Shown one piece after another: positions 44,248 through 57,438 of a stretch of DNA of 64,000 bases. The translations under genes were made by a program, and so were the position numbers. The notes beneath the pieces were generated by a model. It had not been told where the DNA came from, made no database searches, and worked only from the letters and a program-made list of their open reading frames with translations. Each line of letters begins with the position of its first letter. Position 1 is the stretch's first letter. Source of the stretch: Solirubrobacterales bacterium (GTDB lineage Bacteria > Actinomycetota > Thermoleophilia > Solirubrobacterales > Solirubrobacteraceae); contig PLFX01000027.1 in the NCBI GenBank assembly GCA_003138355.1, positions 1 to 64,000 on the forward strand, written 5' to 3'.

Positions 44248-47200
44248 CTAGCTCGCCTCGACGAGCATGCCGGCGGCTGCGGCGCGCTCGTTCAGAACGC
44301 GTCGGTAGTCGTTCGGCATGACCTTGGCGAATCGCGGCAGCATCGCATCCCAATCGTCGAGCACGCGGCGCGCGACGCTCGAGCCGGTGCGCAGGCAGTG
44401 CTGCTCGATCAGCTCGCGCAGCTCGGCTTCGCCCTCGCAGTCGATCTCCTCGATGCTCACGATCGCACCGTTCAGACGCCGTGAGGCGAAGTCACCGATC
44501 TCGTCGAGCACGTAGGCGACGCCGCCGCTCATGCCCGCCGCGAAGTTGCGTCCCGTCGGCCCGAGCACGACGACGCGTCCACCGGTCATGTACTCGCAGC
44601 CGTGGTCGCCGACACCCTCGACGACGGCGCGCGCGCCGGAGTTGCGCACGGCGAAGCGCTCACCGGCGATGCCGCGGAAGAAGGCGTAGCCGTCGGTCGC
44701 ACCGTAGAGCACGGTGTTGCCGATGATCACGTTCTCCTCGGCGACGTATGCCGCGTCGGCGGGCGGGCGCACGACGAGCGTGCCGCCGGAAAGACCCTTG
44801 CCCGTGTAATCGTTCGCCTCGCCCGCAAGCGTGAACGTGACGCCCTTCGCGAGCCAGCCGCCGAAGCTCTGCCCGGCGGAGCCGAGGAAGTTGACCTCGA
44901 TTGAGTCCTCGTCGAGCCCGTCCGAGCCGTAGCGGCGCGCGATCTCACTCGAGAGCAGGCCGCCGACACAGCGGTTGACGTTGCGCACCGGGCTCGTCAG
45001 CTGGATGTGCCCGCCCTTCTCGATCACCTCGCGCGCCTCGTCGATCAGCGTCCAGTCGAGCGCATCGTCGAGGACCGGCTCCTGGGCGCAGACGCGCCGC
45101 AGCGGCGTGCCCGCCGGCAGCTCGGGCATCGTCAACAGCGGCGTGAGGTCGATGCCGCTCGCCTTCCAGTGGTCGATTGCGCGCGCCGGCTCGAGCAGGT
45201 CGGTCCGCCCGATCAGCTCGTCCATGGTGCGCAGACCGAGGCTCGCGAGGATCCCGCGCACCTCCTCGGCGACAAAGTGGAAGAAGTTGATGACGTGCTC
45301 GGGCGTGCCGGCGAAGCGCTTGCGCAGAACCGGGTCCTGCGTGGCGATGCCGACCGGACACGTGTTGAGATGGCAGGCGCGCATCATGATGCAGCCAGTC
45401 GCGATCAGCGGGGCGGTGCCGAAGCCCATCTCGTCCGCGCCGAGGATCGCCGCGATCACGACATCGCGACCCGTCTTCAGCTGGCCGTCGGTCTGGACGT
45501 AGATGCGCGAGCGCAGGTCGTTGAGCAGCAGCGTCTGTTGCGTCTCGGCGAGGCCGATCTCCCAGGGCAACCCGCTCGAGAAGATCGAGGAGAGCGGAGA
45601 GGCGCCGGTGCCGCCATCGTGGCCGGAGATCAGCACATGGTCGGAGTTCGCCTTCGCGACCCCTGCGGCGACCGTGCCGACGCCGACCTCCGAGACGAGC
45701 TTGACCGAGATGCGCGCACGCGGGTTCGCGCAGCGCAGGTCGTAGATCAGCTGCTTGAGATCCTCGATCGAGTAGATGTCGTGGTGGGGCGGCGGTGAGA
45801 TCAAGCCGACGCCCGGCGTCGAGTGACGGATCATCCCGATGTACTCGTCGACCTTCGTGCCTGGCAGCTGGCCGCCTTCGCCGGGCTTCGCGCCCTGAGC
45901 CATCTTGATCTGGAGCTCGTCGGCGTTGACGAGATACTCGATCGTGACGCCGAATCGCCCCGATGCGACCTGCTTGATCGCCGAACGGCGGTTGTCACGG
46001 AAACGCTCCGGGTCCTCTCCGCCCTCGCCCGTGTTCGAGCGCCCGCCGAGCTCGTTCATCGCGACAGCAAGCGTCTCGTGCACCTCGCGCGAGAGCGAGC
46101 CGAGGCTCATCGCGCCGGTCGAGAAGCGCTTGACGATCGCCTGCCACCCTTCGACCTGCTCAAGCGGGATCGGGTCGCCGATCGGCCGGAAGTCGAGCAG
46201 ACCGCGCAGCGCGGCGCGGCGTGTGGCGTCCTCGTTCGCAGTCGTCGCGAACTCCGCGTAGGAAGCGGCGGAGTCGTAGCGCACGGCATGCTGGAGCAAG
46301 CCGATCGTGTCCGGATTCCACATGTGCCGCTCGCCGTCGCGCCGCCACGCGTAGCGACCGCCCGCCGGCAGGCGCGAGGGCCGCAGCTGCGGGCTCGGGT
46401 AGCCGCGAGCGTGGCGCGCGAGAGCCTCCGTGGCGAGGACGTCGAGGCCGACGCCACCGATCCGTGAGGCGGTGCCGGTGAAGTAGCGGTCGATCACCGA
46501 GCGGTTCAGACCGACGGCTTCAAAGATCTGGGCCCCGCAGTAGGACTGCACGGTCGAGATTCCCATCTTCGAGATCGTCTTGAGCAGGCTCTTGCCGATC
46601 GACTTGCGCACGAGCTCCTGGCCGCGCATGCAGTCGAGCACCTCGTCATCAGGCCCGCGAAGCCAGCCCTCCTCGATCAGCTCACAGACCGTCTCGAACA
46701 TGATGTACGGGTTGATGACGCTCGCGCCGTAGCCGATCAGCGTCGCGAAGTGGTGGATCTCGCGCGGCTCGCCGGACTCGAGCACGAGACCCGCGCGCAA
46801 GCGGGTACCGTCGCGCACGAGGTGGTGGTGGACGCCGGCGACGGCGAGCAGGCAGGGGATCGGTACGCGATCGGGGCTCGTCGCCCGGTCCGAGAGGATG
46901 AGAATGTTCGAGCCCGCGTCGATCGCCGCTCGCGCCTCCCGGCAACAGCGCGCGAGCGCGGCCTCCATCCCATCCGGACCCTCGGCTGCCGGCCAGGTGA
47001 TGTCGATCGTGTGGGCGCTGAAGACGTCGTCGGAGACGTTGCGCAGCGTCTCGAGCTCGTGGTTTCGCAGGATCGGGTGCTCGAGCGTCATCTGGTGCGC
47101 GTGCTCGGGCGTCTCCTCGAGCAGGTTGTGCTCGGCGCCGAGTCCGGCTGCGATCGACATCACGATGCTCTCGCGGATCGGGTCGATCGGCGGGTTCGTG

Positions 47201-48756
47201 ACCTGCGCGAAGAGTTGCTTGAAGTAGCCGAACAGCGCCGGGGCGCCGTCGGAAAGGACCGCCAGCGTGGTGTCGTTGCCCATCGAGCCGACCGGCTCCT
47301 CGCCCTCGATGATCATGCTCGGCAGCACCTTTGCGATGTCCTCGCGGCTGTAGCCGAATGCGAGCTGGAGCGAGCGCAGCGGCTCGCGCAGGGCGCGCGC
47401 CTTGCGGTGCGGCAGATCCTCGAAGCGGATCGTGTTCTCGTCGTACCAACGTCCGTAGGGCTTCTGCGTCGCGACCGTGCGCTTGACCTCGGGGTCCGGA
47501 ACGATGCGCCCCTGCTCGAGGTCGATCAGGAAGAGCTTGCCGGGCGCGAGCCGGCCCAGCTGCTCGACCTCCTCCGGCGGCACGGGGAGGATCCCTGCCT
47601 CGGAGCCGAGCACGACGAGCCCGTCCTTGCGCACGACGAACCGCCCGGGGCGCAGGCCGTTGCGGTCGAGCGTGGCGCCTATCACGCGGCCGTCGGTGAA
47701 GGCAACCGCAGCGGGACCGTCCCAGGGCTCGATGAGGCAAGAGTGGTAGGCATAGAAGCCCCCGAGCTCGGGTGGGAGCTCCCCATCGCGGTTCATGTAG
47801 GCCTCGGGGATCATCATCATCAGGGCGTGCGGGAGCGAGCGTCCGGCGAGCGTCAGCAGCTCGAGGACGTTGTCGAAGTTCGCCGAGTCCGAGCCTCCCG
47901 GACGAACCACCGGCAGGACCTTCGGGAGGTCCTCGCCGAAGAGCTCGGAGCGAAGCGTCGACTCGCGCGCGCGCATCCAGTTGACGTTGCCGCGCAGCGT
48001 GTTGATCTCACCGTTGTGGGCGATCATCCGGTAGGGATGCGCGAGCTCCCAGCTAGGGAAGGTGTTCGTCGAGAAGCGCGAATGGACGAGCGCCATAGCC
48101 GAGGCGAAGCGCTTATCGGCGAGGTCGCGGTAGAAGCCCTTCAGCTGGTGGCTGATCAGCATGCCCTTGTAGACGAGCGTGCGCGAGGACAGGCTCGCGA
48201 TGTATAGGCCGGGGCCCGCGGCCGACTCGACGACGCGGCGGATCACGTAGAGCTTGCGCTCGAACGCATCCGCGTCGGCACGGTGGGCCGGACCGGCGCC
48301 GATGAAGACCTGGTGGATCGTCGGGCGCGACGCTCGGGCGGTGACGCCGATATTTGTGTCGTCGACGGGCACCTCGCGCCAGCCGAGGACTTCCTGGCCC
48401 TCCGCGAGAACCGTCCGCTCGATCAGTGCGGCAAGCTGCGCCCGCTCGTCCGCCTCGTCGGGCATGAAGCACATCCCGACGCCATAGCTCCCGCGCGCGG
48501 GCAGCTCGAAGTCGACGACGGCGCGCAGGAACGCGTCGGGGATCTGGACGAGGATGCCGGCGCCGTCGCCGGTCTTCTTGTCAGCGCCCGCGGCGCCGCG
48601 ATGCTCGAGGTGCTCGAGCGCCTCGAGCGCGAGCGCGACGACGTCGTGATCAGGCTCGTTGCTCAGCCGAGCGACGACGCCGATGCCGCAAGCGTCGTGC
48701 TCGTAGCGCGGGTCGTAGAGGCCGACGGCCCCCGGTTGCTGGGTGGTCTTGGTCAT
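44248..48756 (-). CDS. gltB: Glutamate synthase (NADPH), large subunit
   Basis: 1502 residues. A short propeptide precedes the N-terminal nucleophile Cys23 ([13 protein letters not shown]) of the class-II glutamine amidotransferase domain (about 23-420). A linking domain follows, then the FMN-binding synthase barrel (about 800-1190; [40 protein letters not shown]), the [3Fe-4S] Cys set [20 protein letters not shown] and the C-terminal beta-helix (about 1250-1480; [20 protein letters not shown]). All domains are complete. The active enzyme lies in the cytoplasm with GltD, encoded immediately downstream. Confidence 0.98.
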   Translation of the reverse strand: MTKTTQQPGAVGLYDPRYEHDACGIGVVARLSNEPDHDVVALALEALEHLEHRGAAGADKKTGDGAGILVQIPDAFLRAVVDFELPARGSYGVGMCFMPDEADERAQLAALIERTVLAEGQEVLGWREVPVDDTNIGVTARASRPTIHQVFIGAGPAHRADADAFERKLYVIRRVVESAAGPGLYIASLSSRTLVYKGMLISHQLKGFYRDLADKRFASAMALVHSRFSTNTFPSWELAHPYRMIAHNGEINTLRGNVNWMRARESTLRSELFGEDLPKVLPVVRPGGSDSANFDNVLELLTLAGRSLPHALMMMIPEAYMNRDGELPPELGGFYAYHSCLIEPWDGPAAVAFTDGRVIGATLDRNGLRPGRFVVRKDGLVVLGSEAGILPVPPEEVEQLGRLAPGKLFLIDLEQGRIVPDPEVKRTVATQKPYGRWYDENTIRFEDLPHRKARALREPLRSLQLAFGYSREDIAKVLPSMIIEGEEPVGSMGNDTTLAVLSDGAPALFGYFKQLFAQVTNPPIDPIRESIVMSIAAGLGAEHNLLEETPEHAHQMTLEHPILRNHELETLRNVSDDVFSAHTIDITWPAAEGPDGMEAALARCCREARAAIDAGSNILILSDRATSPDRVPIPCLLAVAGVHHHLVRDGTRLRAGLVLESGEPREIHHFATLIGYGASVINPYIMFETVCELIEEGWLRGPDDEVLDCMRGQELVRKSIGKSLLKTISKMGISTVQSYCGAQIFEAVGLNRSVIDRYFTGTASRIGGVGLDVLATEALARHARGYPSPQLRPSRLPAGGRYAWRRDGERHMWNPDTIGLLQHAVRYDSAASYAEFATTANEDATRRAALRGLLDFRPIGDPIPLEQVEGWQAIVKRFSTGAMSLGSLSREVHETLAVAMNELGGRSNTGEGGEDPERFRDNRRSAIKQVASGRFGVTIEYLVNADELQIKMAQGAKPGEGGQLPGTKVDEYIGMIRHSTPGVGLISPPPHHDIYSIEDLKQLIYDLRCANPRARISVKLVSEVGVGTVAAGVAKANSDHVLISGHDGGTGASPLSSIFSSGLPWEIGLAETQQTLLLNDLRSRIYVQTDGQLKTGRDVVIAAILGADEMGFGTAPLIATGCIMMRACHLNTCPVGIATQDPVLRKRFAGTPEHVINFFHFVAEEVRGILASLGLRTMDELIGRTDLLEPARAIDHWKASGIDLTPLLTMPELPAGTPLRRVCAQEPVLDDALDWTLIDEAREVIEKGGHIQLTSPVRNVNRCVGGLLSSEIARRYGSDGLDEDSIEVNFLGSAGQSFGGWLAKGVTFTLAGEANDYTGKGLSGGTLVVRPPADAAYVAEENVIIGNTVLYGATDGYAFFRGIAGERFAVRNSGARAVVEGVGDHGCEYMTGGRVVVLGPTGRNFAAGMSGGVAYVLDEIGDFASRRLNGAIVSIEEIDCEGEAELRELIEQHCLRTGSSVARRVLDDWDAMLPRFAKVMPNDYRRVLNERAAAAGMLVEAS

Positions 48757-48888
48757 CTATCAGTCCCGACATTCGCCGGCCCCACGGGGGGCAAACGGGC
48801 ACTTGAGGCGGGCGCAAATCCTACCAGCGAGGGGTCGTCCAGTCGGCGTACCGCCGCGCTACGACAGCCGCCGCTGAGCCGAAAAACC

Positions 48889-51800
48889 TCAGACGCCGAG
48901 TGTCACCGACTCCTCGTAGGTGCACAGGCGCGCGCGGCCAGGGCAGGTCCCGCAACGCTCACGCCCGGGGGCTGACGTGACGGGGAACGCGGCGGCTCGC
49001 AGCGGGGCGATGCGCGCGGCGAGCTCGTCCGCGAGCTCGCGCCGGTCGGCGGCGGCGAAGCGCGCGCTGACGAGGCGATCCGGGAGGTTGAGGAAGCAGT
49101 GCGCGACCTCCACGCGCTCGGCGCCCGCGTCCAGGGTCGCCAGCGCGTAAACGAGCCGCTGGAGCGAGTAGTCAACTTCGACATGCGCCTCGAGGTCCGC
49201 GCCGGGATCGACCGCATCGGTCTTGTAGTCGACGATCAGCACGCTGCCGTCCGACTCGGTGGCGATCGCGTCGAAGGTGCCGCGCAGCAGCTCGCCGCCA
49301 ACCTCCTCGAGGAACGCGAACGGCTCCTCGCGGCGCACGGCGTGCGCAGCCGCGAGGCGTGCGCACAGGGGACTCTGCGCGAACGCGCCGGCGAGCCGGG
49401 CAGCATCGCCACCGGCGTCCACGACGCCGAGGCGCGTGGCGGTCGCCGCAACCGTCGCCGCGTCCGGTTCGCGCGGGTCGGCGAAGTCGAACGCTTCGAG
49501 GAGCGCGTGCACGAGGATCCCGCGCGCCGCGGCACCGCCGTGGTCGACACCCGGCGGCGGGGGAACGTCGGGCAGGCCGAGGATGCGCTGCAGGTAATAG
49601 CGGTAGGCGCACCGCTCGTACTCGGCAAGCGCCGTGTAGGAGAGCCGCGGAGGCGGGATGCGCGAGGCGCGGGCAACCGGCTCAGTCGCGATCGCCGGGC
49701 GTGCCGGGGCGGAGGGCTCTAGCGCCTGCGATGCGAGGGCGGAGGGCGTGGCGAGCGTCAGGCGGATGCCATCGACGAGCTCGCCCTGGGATTCGCCGAG
49801 CGTCGCGCGGGCTGCGAGATCGGGAACGAGAGCCGGCCCAAGCCAGCCGATCGGGGACAGCGTCGACGCCGGCCAGGAAGCGAAGCGCGCCGCCCCGCTG
49901 AGGATCAGGCGCTCACGGGCGCGCGTCATCGCGACATAGAAGATCCGTTGCTCTTCGGCGGCAGCCAGGGCGCGTTGCTCCGCAGCCAGCTCCGGGTAGG
50001 AGAGGGCGTCGACGCTCGAGCGCTCGATCGTCGGCAGCCGAAGGCCGACGCGTGCTCCGTCGGTCAACAGCCGCGGAAGCTCGGTGTTCGGTCGATGGCC
50101 GAGGTCGGCAAGGCAGACGACGGGGAACTCGAGGCCCTTCGCGGCGTGCACCGTCATCAAGCGAATCGCGCCGCCGAGCGGCGGCGGCGCCTCGGACTCG
50201 TGGAGACTCCCCAGGCGCCCGGCTGCGAGCGCATCGGCGAAGCGACGCAGGTCGCGCCCGTGGCGGCGCTCGAACTCGCGCGCGAGGCGCACGAGCTTGC
50301 GCGCATTGGCGACGCGCCGCTCCGCAGCCGTCAGCTGGCAGAGGTAGCGCTCGTAGCCGCCCGCGTCGAGAACCTGCGCAACCAGGTCGCCGAGTCCCAG
50401 GTAGCGCGCGGCGGCCCGCAGCTCCGCGAAGCGCTGCGCGAAATCACGCAGCTCGGGATCGGATGCGAGCGCCTCCCAGGGCGTGATCTCCTGCTCGCGT
50501 GCACGGCGGGCCAGCTCGACCAGCGCGTCGGAATCGGCGCCGCCGAGCGGCGATGCGATGGCACCGTAGAGCGCGAGCTCATCGAGCGGGTTCGCAAGCG
50601 CGGCGATGAAGGCCGTCAGGTCGACGATCTCCGGTCGCTCGTAGAAGCCGGCGCCCGCCGGGGTCAGCGTCGCCTGCCCGCGCGCCGCGAGCTCGTTCTC
50701 GTAGATGCGGATGTCGGTCGCGGAGCGAAGCAGGACCGCGATGTCCCCGGGCGCGGCAGAGCCTGTCTCGATCAGCTCGCTCAGGCGGGCCGCAAGTAGG
50801 CGCGCCTCGGCCGTGCGCGCCAGGCCGGCCTGGGTGCGCGGGGTGCCGAGCAGCTCGGCATGCTCCTGCCAGCCGTCGGTGTCGACCACGAGGAGCTCGA
50901 TCGGCGCGCCGCCGGGCGCGTCCGCGCGTCCCGGGAGCAGCGGCACGAACCCCTCGCCGAAGCACGGGGCGAAGACGCGGTTGACGGCTTCCAGGATCGC
51001 AGCGCGCGAGCGGTAGTTGGCTGAGAGGACGCCGGCACGGCCGCGTTGTGCAAGCGTGGCTTGACGCTCGCGAAAGCTCTCGACGGACGCGTGCCGGAAG
51101 GCATAGATCGACTGGAACGCGTCGCCGACCGTGAAGAGGTTGTCTCGGTCGAGCGCGCCGATGATCCCCATCTGGCGCGGGTTCGTGTCCTGGAGCTCAT
51201 CGACCATCAGCAGATCGAAGCGCTCCCGCGTTGCCGCGGCGATCTCCGGGTGCTCGTGAAGCAGCCTTGCCGCGGCGAGCTCCAGGTCGTCGAAATCGGC
51301 GCCGCCGCGGGTCTGCTTGAGCAGGCTGAAGCGCCGTGTGAACTCCGCCAGCAGCTCGTCCAGGAGGGGGATCGCAGCCGCCGCGAGGTCATCCGCGAGC
51401 GCCTTGGCGAGGGCCTCGCGTGCCGCGTCGTAGGCGTCGGCCTCCGCGCAGTCGAACGCGTTGCCGCGGCGCGTCAGCTTGAGCTCGGCGACCGCGAGCG
51501 GGCTGGCGCAGCCCGAACGCAGGACCTCGTCGCAGCGCTCGAGGCGGTCCAGTGCAGCCCGCACGGTGGCGGTCACCGCCGCCTGCGAGAGCGCATGCTG
51601 GAGTTCCGTACAGGCGCTTGCCAGGCGCGCGGACGCGGCGGCGAGGTGCGCTCGCGGCGGCGGCTCGGGAAGCCGCGGCGCTTCCTCGCCGCGGCTGCGA
51701 CGCTCGTCGAAGACCGCAAGCAGCGCGCGTCGCAGCTCATCGACGCCGAACGTGGCAGCGAGGTCGAGCGCCTGCGGTCGTTGCTGCCAGCTCGCGAGGG

Positions 51801-52242
51801 CCTGCCGGAAGGCTTGCTCGCGCAGGCTCGCCCCCTCGGCGTCGTCGAGCACGACGAACTCGGGCGGGACCGACGCAAGCAAAGGGTGGGCGCGCAGGAG
51901 CCGCAGCGCGAACGCATGGAAGGTCGAGATCGGCGCTGCGGCAGTCTCGTGCGCGGCGGTGCGCTGGCCGGCGTCGAGCAGTGCCTGGCGCACGCGGCTG
52001 CGCAGCTCCCCGGCGGCGCGATCGGTGAACGTGATCGCAAGGATCCTGCCCGGTGGGACGCCGTCCTCGCAGACGGCGCGCACGAAGCGCTCGACGAGCA
52101 CGCTCGTCTTGCCGCTGCCAGCGTTCGCGGCCAGCGCGAGCGAACCCTGCCGGTCGCCGATCGCGACGAGCTGCTCGTCGCTCAGCCGGCGCATCGCCGC
52201 CCGGTCGAGGTCGAAGAGCCTCGGCTGCCCGATCGCGCTCAC
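48889..52242 (-). CDS. addA: AddA/AdnB-type helicase-nuclease subunit
   Basis: 1117 residues, UvrD-like SF1A helicase with RecB-type nuclease. Motif I AANAGSGKTSVLVERF, Ia ITFTDRAAGELRSRV, II LLMVDELQDTNPRQMG, III TVGDAFQSIYAFRHA, IV LSANYRSRAAIL, V MTVHAAKGLEFPVVCLAD, VI FYVAMTRARERLILSG. The C-terminal nuclease domain has LIVDYKTDAVD, flanked by Cys residues (YERCAYRYY and the end CGTCPGRARLC) that suggest an Fe-S cluster. It processes DNA ends for recombination with the AddB-like partner, which it overlaps by 4 bp (GTG start inside the addB stop). Confidence 0.92.
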   Translation of the reverse strand: MSAIGQPRLFDLDRAAMRRLSDEQLVAIGDRQGSLALAANAGSGKTSVLVERFVRAVCEDGVPPGRILAITFTDRAAGELRSRVRQALLDAGQRTAAHETAAAPISTFHAFALRLLRAHPLLASVPPEFVVLDDAEGASLREQAFRQALASWQQRPQALDLAATFGVDELRRALLAVFDERRSRGEEAPRLPEPPPRAHLAAASARLASACTELQHALSQAAVTATVRAALDRLERCDEVLRSGCASPLAVAELKLTRRGNAFDCAEADAYDAAREALAKALADDLAAAAIPLLDELLAEFTRRFSLLKQTRGGADFDDLELAAARLLHEHPEIAAATRERFDLLMVDELQDTNPRQMGIIGALDRDNLFTVGDAFQSIYAFRHASVESFRERQATLAQRGRAGVLSANYRSRAAILEAVNRVFAPCFGEGFVPLLPGRADAPGGAPIELLVVDTDGWQEHAELLGTPRTQAGLARTAEARLLAARLSELIETGSAAPGDIAVLLRSATDIRIYENELAARGQATLTPAGAGFYERPEIVDLTAFIAALANPLDELALYGAIASPLGGADSDALVELARRAREQEITPWEALASDPELRDFAQRFAELRAAARYLGLGDLVAQVLDAGGYERYLCQLTAAERRVANARKLVRLAREFERRHGRDLRRFADALAAGRLGSLHESEAPPPLGGAIRLMTVHAAKGLEFPVVCLADLGHRPNTELPRLLTDGARVGLRLPTIERSSVDALSYPELAAEQRALAAAEEQRIFYVAMTRARERLILSGAARFASWPASTLSPIGWLGPALVPDLAARATLGESQGELVDGIRLTLATPSALASQALEPSAPARPAIATEPVARASRIPPPRLSYTALAEYERCAYRYYLQRILGLPDVPPPPGVDHGGAAARGILVHALLEAFDFADPREPDAATVAATATRLGVVDAGGDAARLAGAFAQSPLCARLAAAHAVRREEPFAFLEEVGGELLRGTFDAIATESDGSVLIVDYKTDAVDPGADLEAHVEVDYSLQRLVYALATLDAGAERVEVAHCFLNLPDRLVSARFAAADRRELADELAARIAPLRAAAFPVTSAPGRERCGTCPGRARLCTYEESVTLGV

Positions 52243-55028
52243 GCCGCACCGACGCGGCAGATCGCCGGGTAGCTGCAGCCGTCGCGGCCGCAGCTGGCGG
52301 GGCGCGGGGCGATCTCACCGCGGTCGATCTCGGCCGCGATCGTCACCGCGCAGGCGAGGCGCTCCTCGAGAACGGCGCGCAATGCCGGACCGTCGAGCTT
52401 GTCAGGTGCCGCGAGAGGTTCCGCCTCGGGGATGTCTTCGCGGATCAGTCCCCGCGCACGGAGCTCGGCGCGCAACGGCTGGTAGAGGCCGCCGACGGCT
52501 TCGACCCCGAGCAGACGCTCGACGGCGAGCATGTAGAGCGCTGCCTGGAGTCGGTGGTCGCCGGGCCAGGACGCCGCGCCCCAGACCGTGCTGCCGCTCT
52601 TGTAATCGAGGACGATCGCGGTGCCCGCGCGAGCGTCAACGTCGATCCGGTCGATGCGCCCGCACAGCGCCAGCGCCGGGTCTAGCTCGACCGCCTCGTG
52701 CGGCGCACCATCGACGCCGAAGGCGAGCTCGAGAGCGGCCGGCATGTGCTCGCCTGCCAGCGCGGCGGCGTAATCGAGGTAACGGGCGAGCTCCGCACGC
52801 AGGCGCCGGCGCTCTGCGCGGTCCATCGCGTCATCTGGCGAGAGCCGCTGAACCCGTTCGTCGATCGCCGCGTCCAGGAGCTCGAGCGCTCGCGGCAGGC
52901 TGTCAGCGCCCAGACGCCCTCCTTCGAGGCCGGCGAAGACCGTCGCCAGCACGCGGTGAGCCTCGTTGCCGCGCGTGAGCCAGATCGAATCCGGCGCGAG
53001 CTCACTGGGACGCAGGCCGTGCTCGACGAGCCAGGCCACGGGACAGCGTGCCCATCGCTCGAGGCCCGAGGCCGAGTGTGCGCGACGCGCGCGAAGCGCG
53101 GCCAGGCGCTGCGGATCCGCGAGCGGTGCCAGCGCGCCGGCGCGCCGGCGCGGCGCGCCCAGCAGGGCGCTTCGCTCGTCGCCTGGCCAGCCGAGCGCGC
53201 CCGCCGGGCGCGTACGCCGTTCGTCGAAGAGGGCCGGCGCGAAGCAGTCGCACAGCTCGTCGACGAACAGCGAGCGCGGCGTGAGGTCCCCCGCGTCGTT
53301 TGCCTCGTGCCAGCTGACATAGAGCCGGGCGGTCGGCCGCGAACAGAGCGCGTAGAAGAGGTAGCGCTCGGCGGCGAGCTGGTCGGTCGCTTCGCCGGAG
53401 GGCAGGCCGATCTGCGCGCGGTCGACGGCGCCGAGGAAACTCTCCTCCCGCTGCCACGCCGGGAAGATGCCTTCCTGCGTGCCGTAGATGAACAGCGCGC
53501 GGACGCGGCGCGCACGCAGCGACAGCGGGTCGCAGATCGCGACGCCGGCGCCGCCATGGGGCAGCTGTACGGTCACGGCATCAAGCGCGGCAGCGACGCC
53601 GGCTAGCCCGCCGACCGCCCGAGGGTCGCTTCGCTCGAGCTCGCGCAGCTCGGCGAGCGCGCGCCTCGCTGCGGCGGCCGCCGCGCCCTCCCATGGATCG
53701 AGCAGGGCCGCGTTTCGCTCTGCGCCGGCCGCGAGCAGGCGATCCAGCTCGGCCTCGACGGCGTCGATGCTGTCGGGCAGCCGGAGCGCTCCATGGTCGC
53801 GCTCCCACATCGCGCGAGCCGCGCGCAGGTCGGTTATGCCGCGGCGGCGCAGCTGCGCCTCGAATGCGTCCTTTGCAGCGTCGAGATGACCGTGGCTGGC
53901 CGCGCAGATGACGAGGTCGTCGGCCTCACCCTCGTTCGCGGCGACGCGCAGGCAGGCGAGCAGCGTGCGACCCGTGACGCTCGCATCCAGCCGATCGCGG
54001 CGGTCGAGCGAGTAGGGGACCGCTGCGGCGTCGAGCGCGTCGGCGAGGAGGTCTGCCGCCGGCGTGCGCACCACGATCGCGATGTCCGCCGGGTCGTAGC
54101 CCGATGCAACGAGACCAGCCACCTCTGCGGCGACCAGCTCGGCCTCGGCCCGCTCGTCGCCGCCCTCGAGCAGGCGCACGGCATCGCCGGGCAAAGCCGC
54201 GCCCGCGTCCTCGAACAGCGTGCGCTCGAGGTGGTGGAGTGTCTGATCTTCGTAATAGTCGGAGCTCGGTGGGAGCTCGATCGTCTCCGCGGCAAGCGGC
54301 CGGAGCGCCTCGAGCGTGGCGGCACGGCCGGCGAGCGCCTTGCGGCCGGCCTCCCCGGGCAGCGACAGCATCACCGGCGCATCGACGCGGCTTGCGAGCG
54401 TCTCGATCACTGCCAGCTGGAGTGGGTCGAGATCGTCGAAGCCGTAACAGAAGACGGGCGTGGCGCGCCAGCGCTCGGGAGCGAGGGTGATCGCGTCCAG
54501 GGCGGCACGCTCATGCAGCTCTCGGTCGACGCGGCCGAGACGCTCGAGGCGCGCACGATAGGCCGTGTTGAGCGCGATGAGCTCGTCAGCGTACGGGCGG
54601 CGGCCGCCAGCCCCCGCCCAGGTCCGCATCGCCGCAGCGAAGCGCGCCGGCTCGATCCGGCGTGAGGCGAGCTCGCCGAGAAAGCGCCCCAGAGTTGGGG
54701 CAAAGGCAGGTGACCGTGCCGCCGAGGCGAGGGCGCGAAGGCGCGTCTGCGCGACCGCGGAGCGCGCGAGCGCGAGGCGCGCGTGCTCGCCGAGGGGGCG
54801 TTCGAGTAGCCCGGCGCGGCTTGCGATCTCGCGGATCAGGCCGCTGAACGCTTCGACACGCGCGCCGACAGTCGCGCCGGTCTCGGCGAGCTCGCGGCGG
54901 TAGTGCTCGGCGTCGAGAGAGCGCGGGACGACGAGGATCGGCTCGCGCGGCAACGCGGCGCGGTAGCGCTCGAGAACCACGTGTGCCTTCGCGGCGTTCG
55001 CCGGGCCCGTGACGAGGGTGAGGGGCAT
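52239..55028 (-). CDS. addB: AddB/AdnA-type helicase-nuclease subunit
   Basis: 929 residues. The N-terminal ATPase-like fold starts LTLVTGPANAAKAHVVLERY, where the Walker A lacks the usual Gly-Lys-Thr, so ATP hydrolysis is doubtful. The C-terminal RecB nuclease has GRIDRIDVDARAGTAIVLDY with KSGS, i.e. the Asp and Lys of the active site. Four Cys (WARCPVAW and CGRDGCSYPAIC) match the Fe-S staple of AddB. Order addB-addA with a 4-bp overlap is as in other AddAB systems. Role: scanning and nuclease subunit in double-strand-break resection. Confidence 0.9.
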   Translation of the reverse strand: MPLTLVTGPANAAKAHVVLERYRAALPREPILVVPRSLDAEHYRRELAETGATVGARVEAFSGLIREIASRAGLLERPLGEHARLALARSAVAQTRLRALASAARSPAFAPTLGRFLGELASRRIEPARFAAAMRTWAGAGGRRPYADELIALNTAYRARLERLGRVDRELHERAALDAITLAPERWRATPVFCYGFDDLDPLQLAVIETLASRVDAPVMLSLPGEAGRKALAGRAATLEALRPLAAETIELPPSSDYYEDQTLHHLERTLFEDAGAALPGDAVRLLEGGDERAEAELVAAEVAGLVASGYDPADIAIVVRTPAADLLADALDAAAVPYSLDRRDRLDASVTGRTLLACLRVAANEGEADDLVICAASHGHLDAAKDAFEAQLRRRGITDLRAARAMWERDHGALRLPDSIDAVEAELDRLLAAGAERNAALLDPWEGAAAAAARRALAELRELERSDPRAVGGLAGVAAALDAVTVQLPHGGAGVAICDPLSLRARRVRALFIYGTQEGIFPAWQREESFLGAVDRAQIGLPSGEATDQLAAERYLFYALCSRPTARLYVSWHEANDAGDLTPRSLFVDELCDCFAPALFDERRTRPAGALGWPGDERSALLGAPRRRAGALAPLADPQRLAALRARRAHSASGLERWARCPVAWLVEHGLRPSELAPDSIWLTRGNEAHRVLATVFAGLEGGRLGADSLPRALELLDAAIDERVQRLSPDDAMDRAERRRLRAELARYLDYAAALAGEHMPAALELAFGVDGAPHEAVELDPALALCGRIDRIDVDARAGTAIVLDYKSGSTVWGAASWPGDHRLQAALYMLAVERLLGVEAVGGLYQPLRAELRARGLIREDIPEAEPLAAPDKLDGPALRAVLEERLACAVTIAAEIDRGEIAPRPASCGRDGCSYPAICRVGAA

Positions 55029-55136
55029 GGGCAGTCCATGGTGGCGGACCGCCCGGTCAGGAGTCGCGCCGGCTTCGAATCGCTTTCAGAATGATCCAGG
55101 CCGCCCGGGACGCACCCTGATTTCTGAACGCGGTTC

Positions 55137-57386
<2,250 letters not shown>

Positions 57387-57438
57387 TGCGAGTGGCAGGG
57401 TAGCGAGCCGCGCGTCGGTAGCCACGAACGGGTCCCGA

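Noticed and set aside
46750-48207. 485-codon plus-strand ORF opposite gltB
   Set aside because: Antisense shadow of a fully conserved glutamate synthase; no recognisable domain.
51046-52272. Plus-strand ORF opposite addA
   Set aside because: Antisense of the helicase motifs; no domain features of its own.
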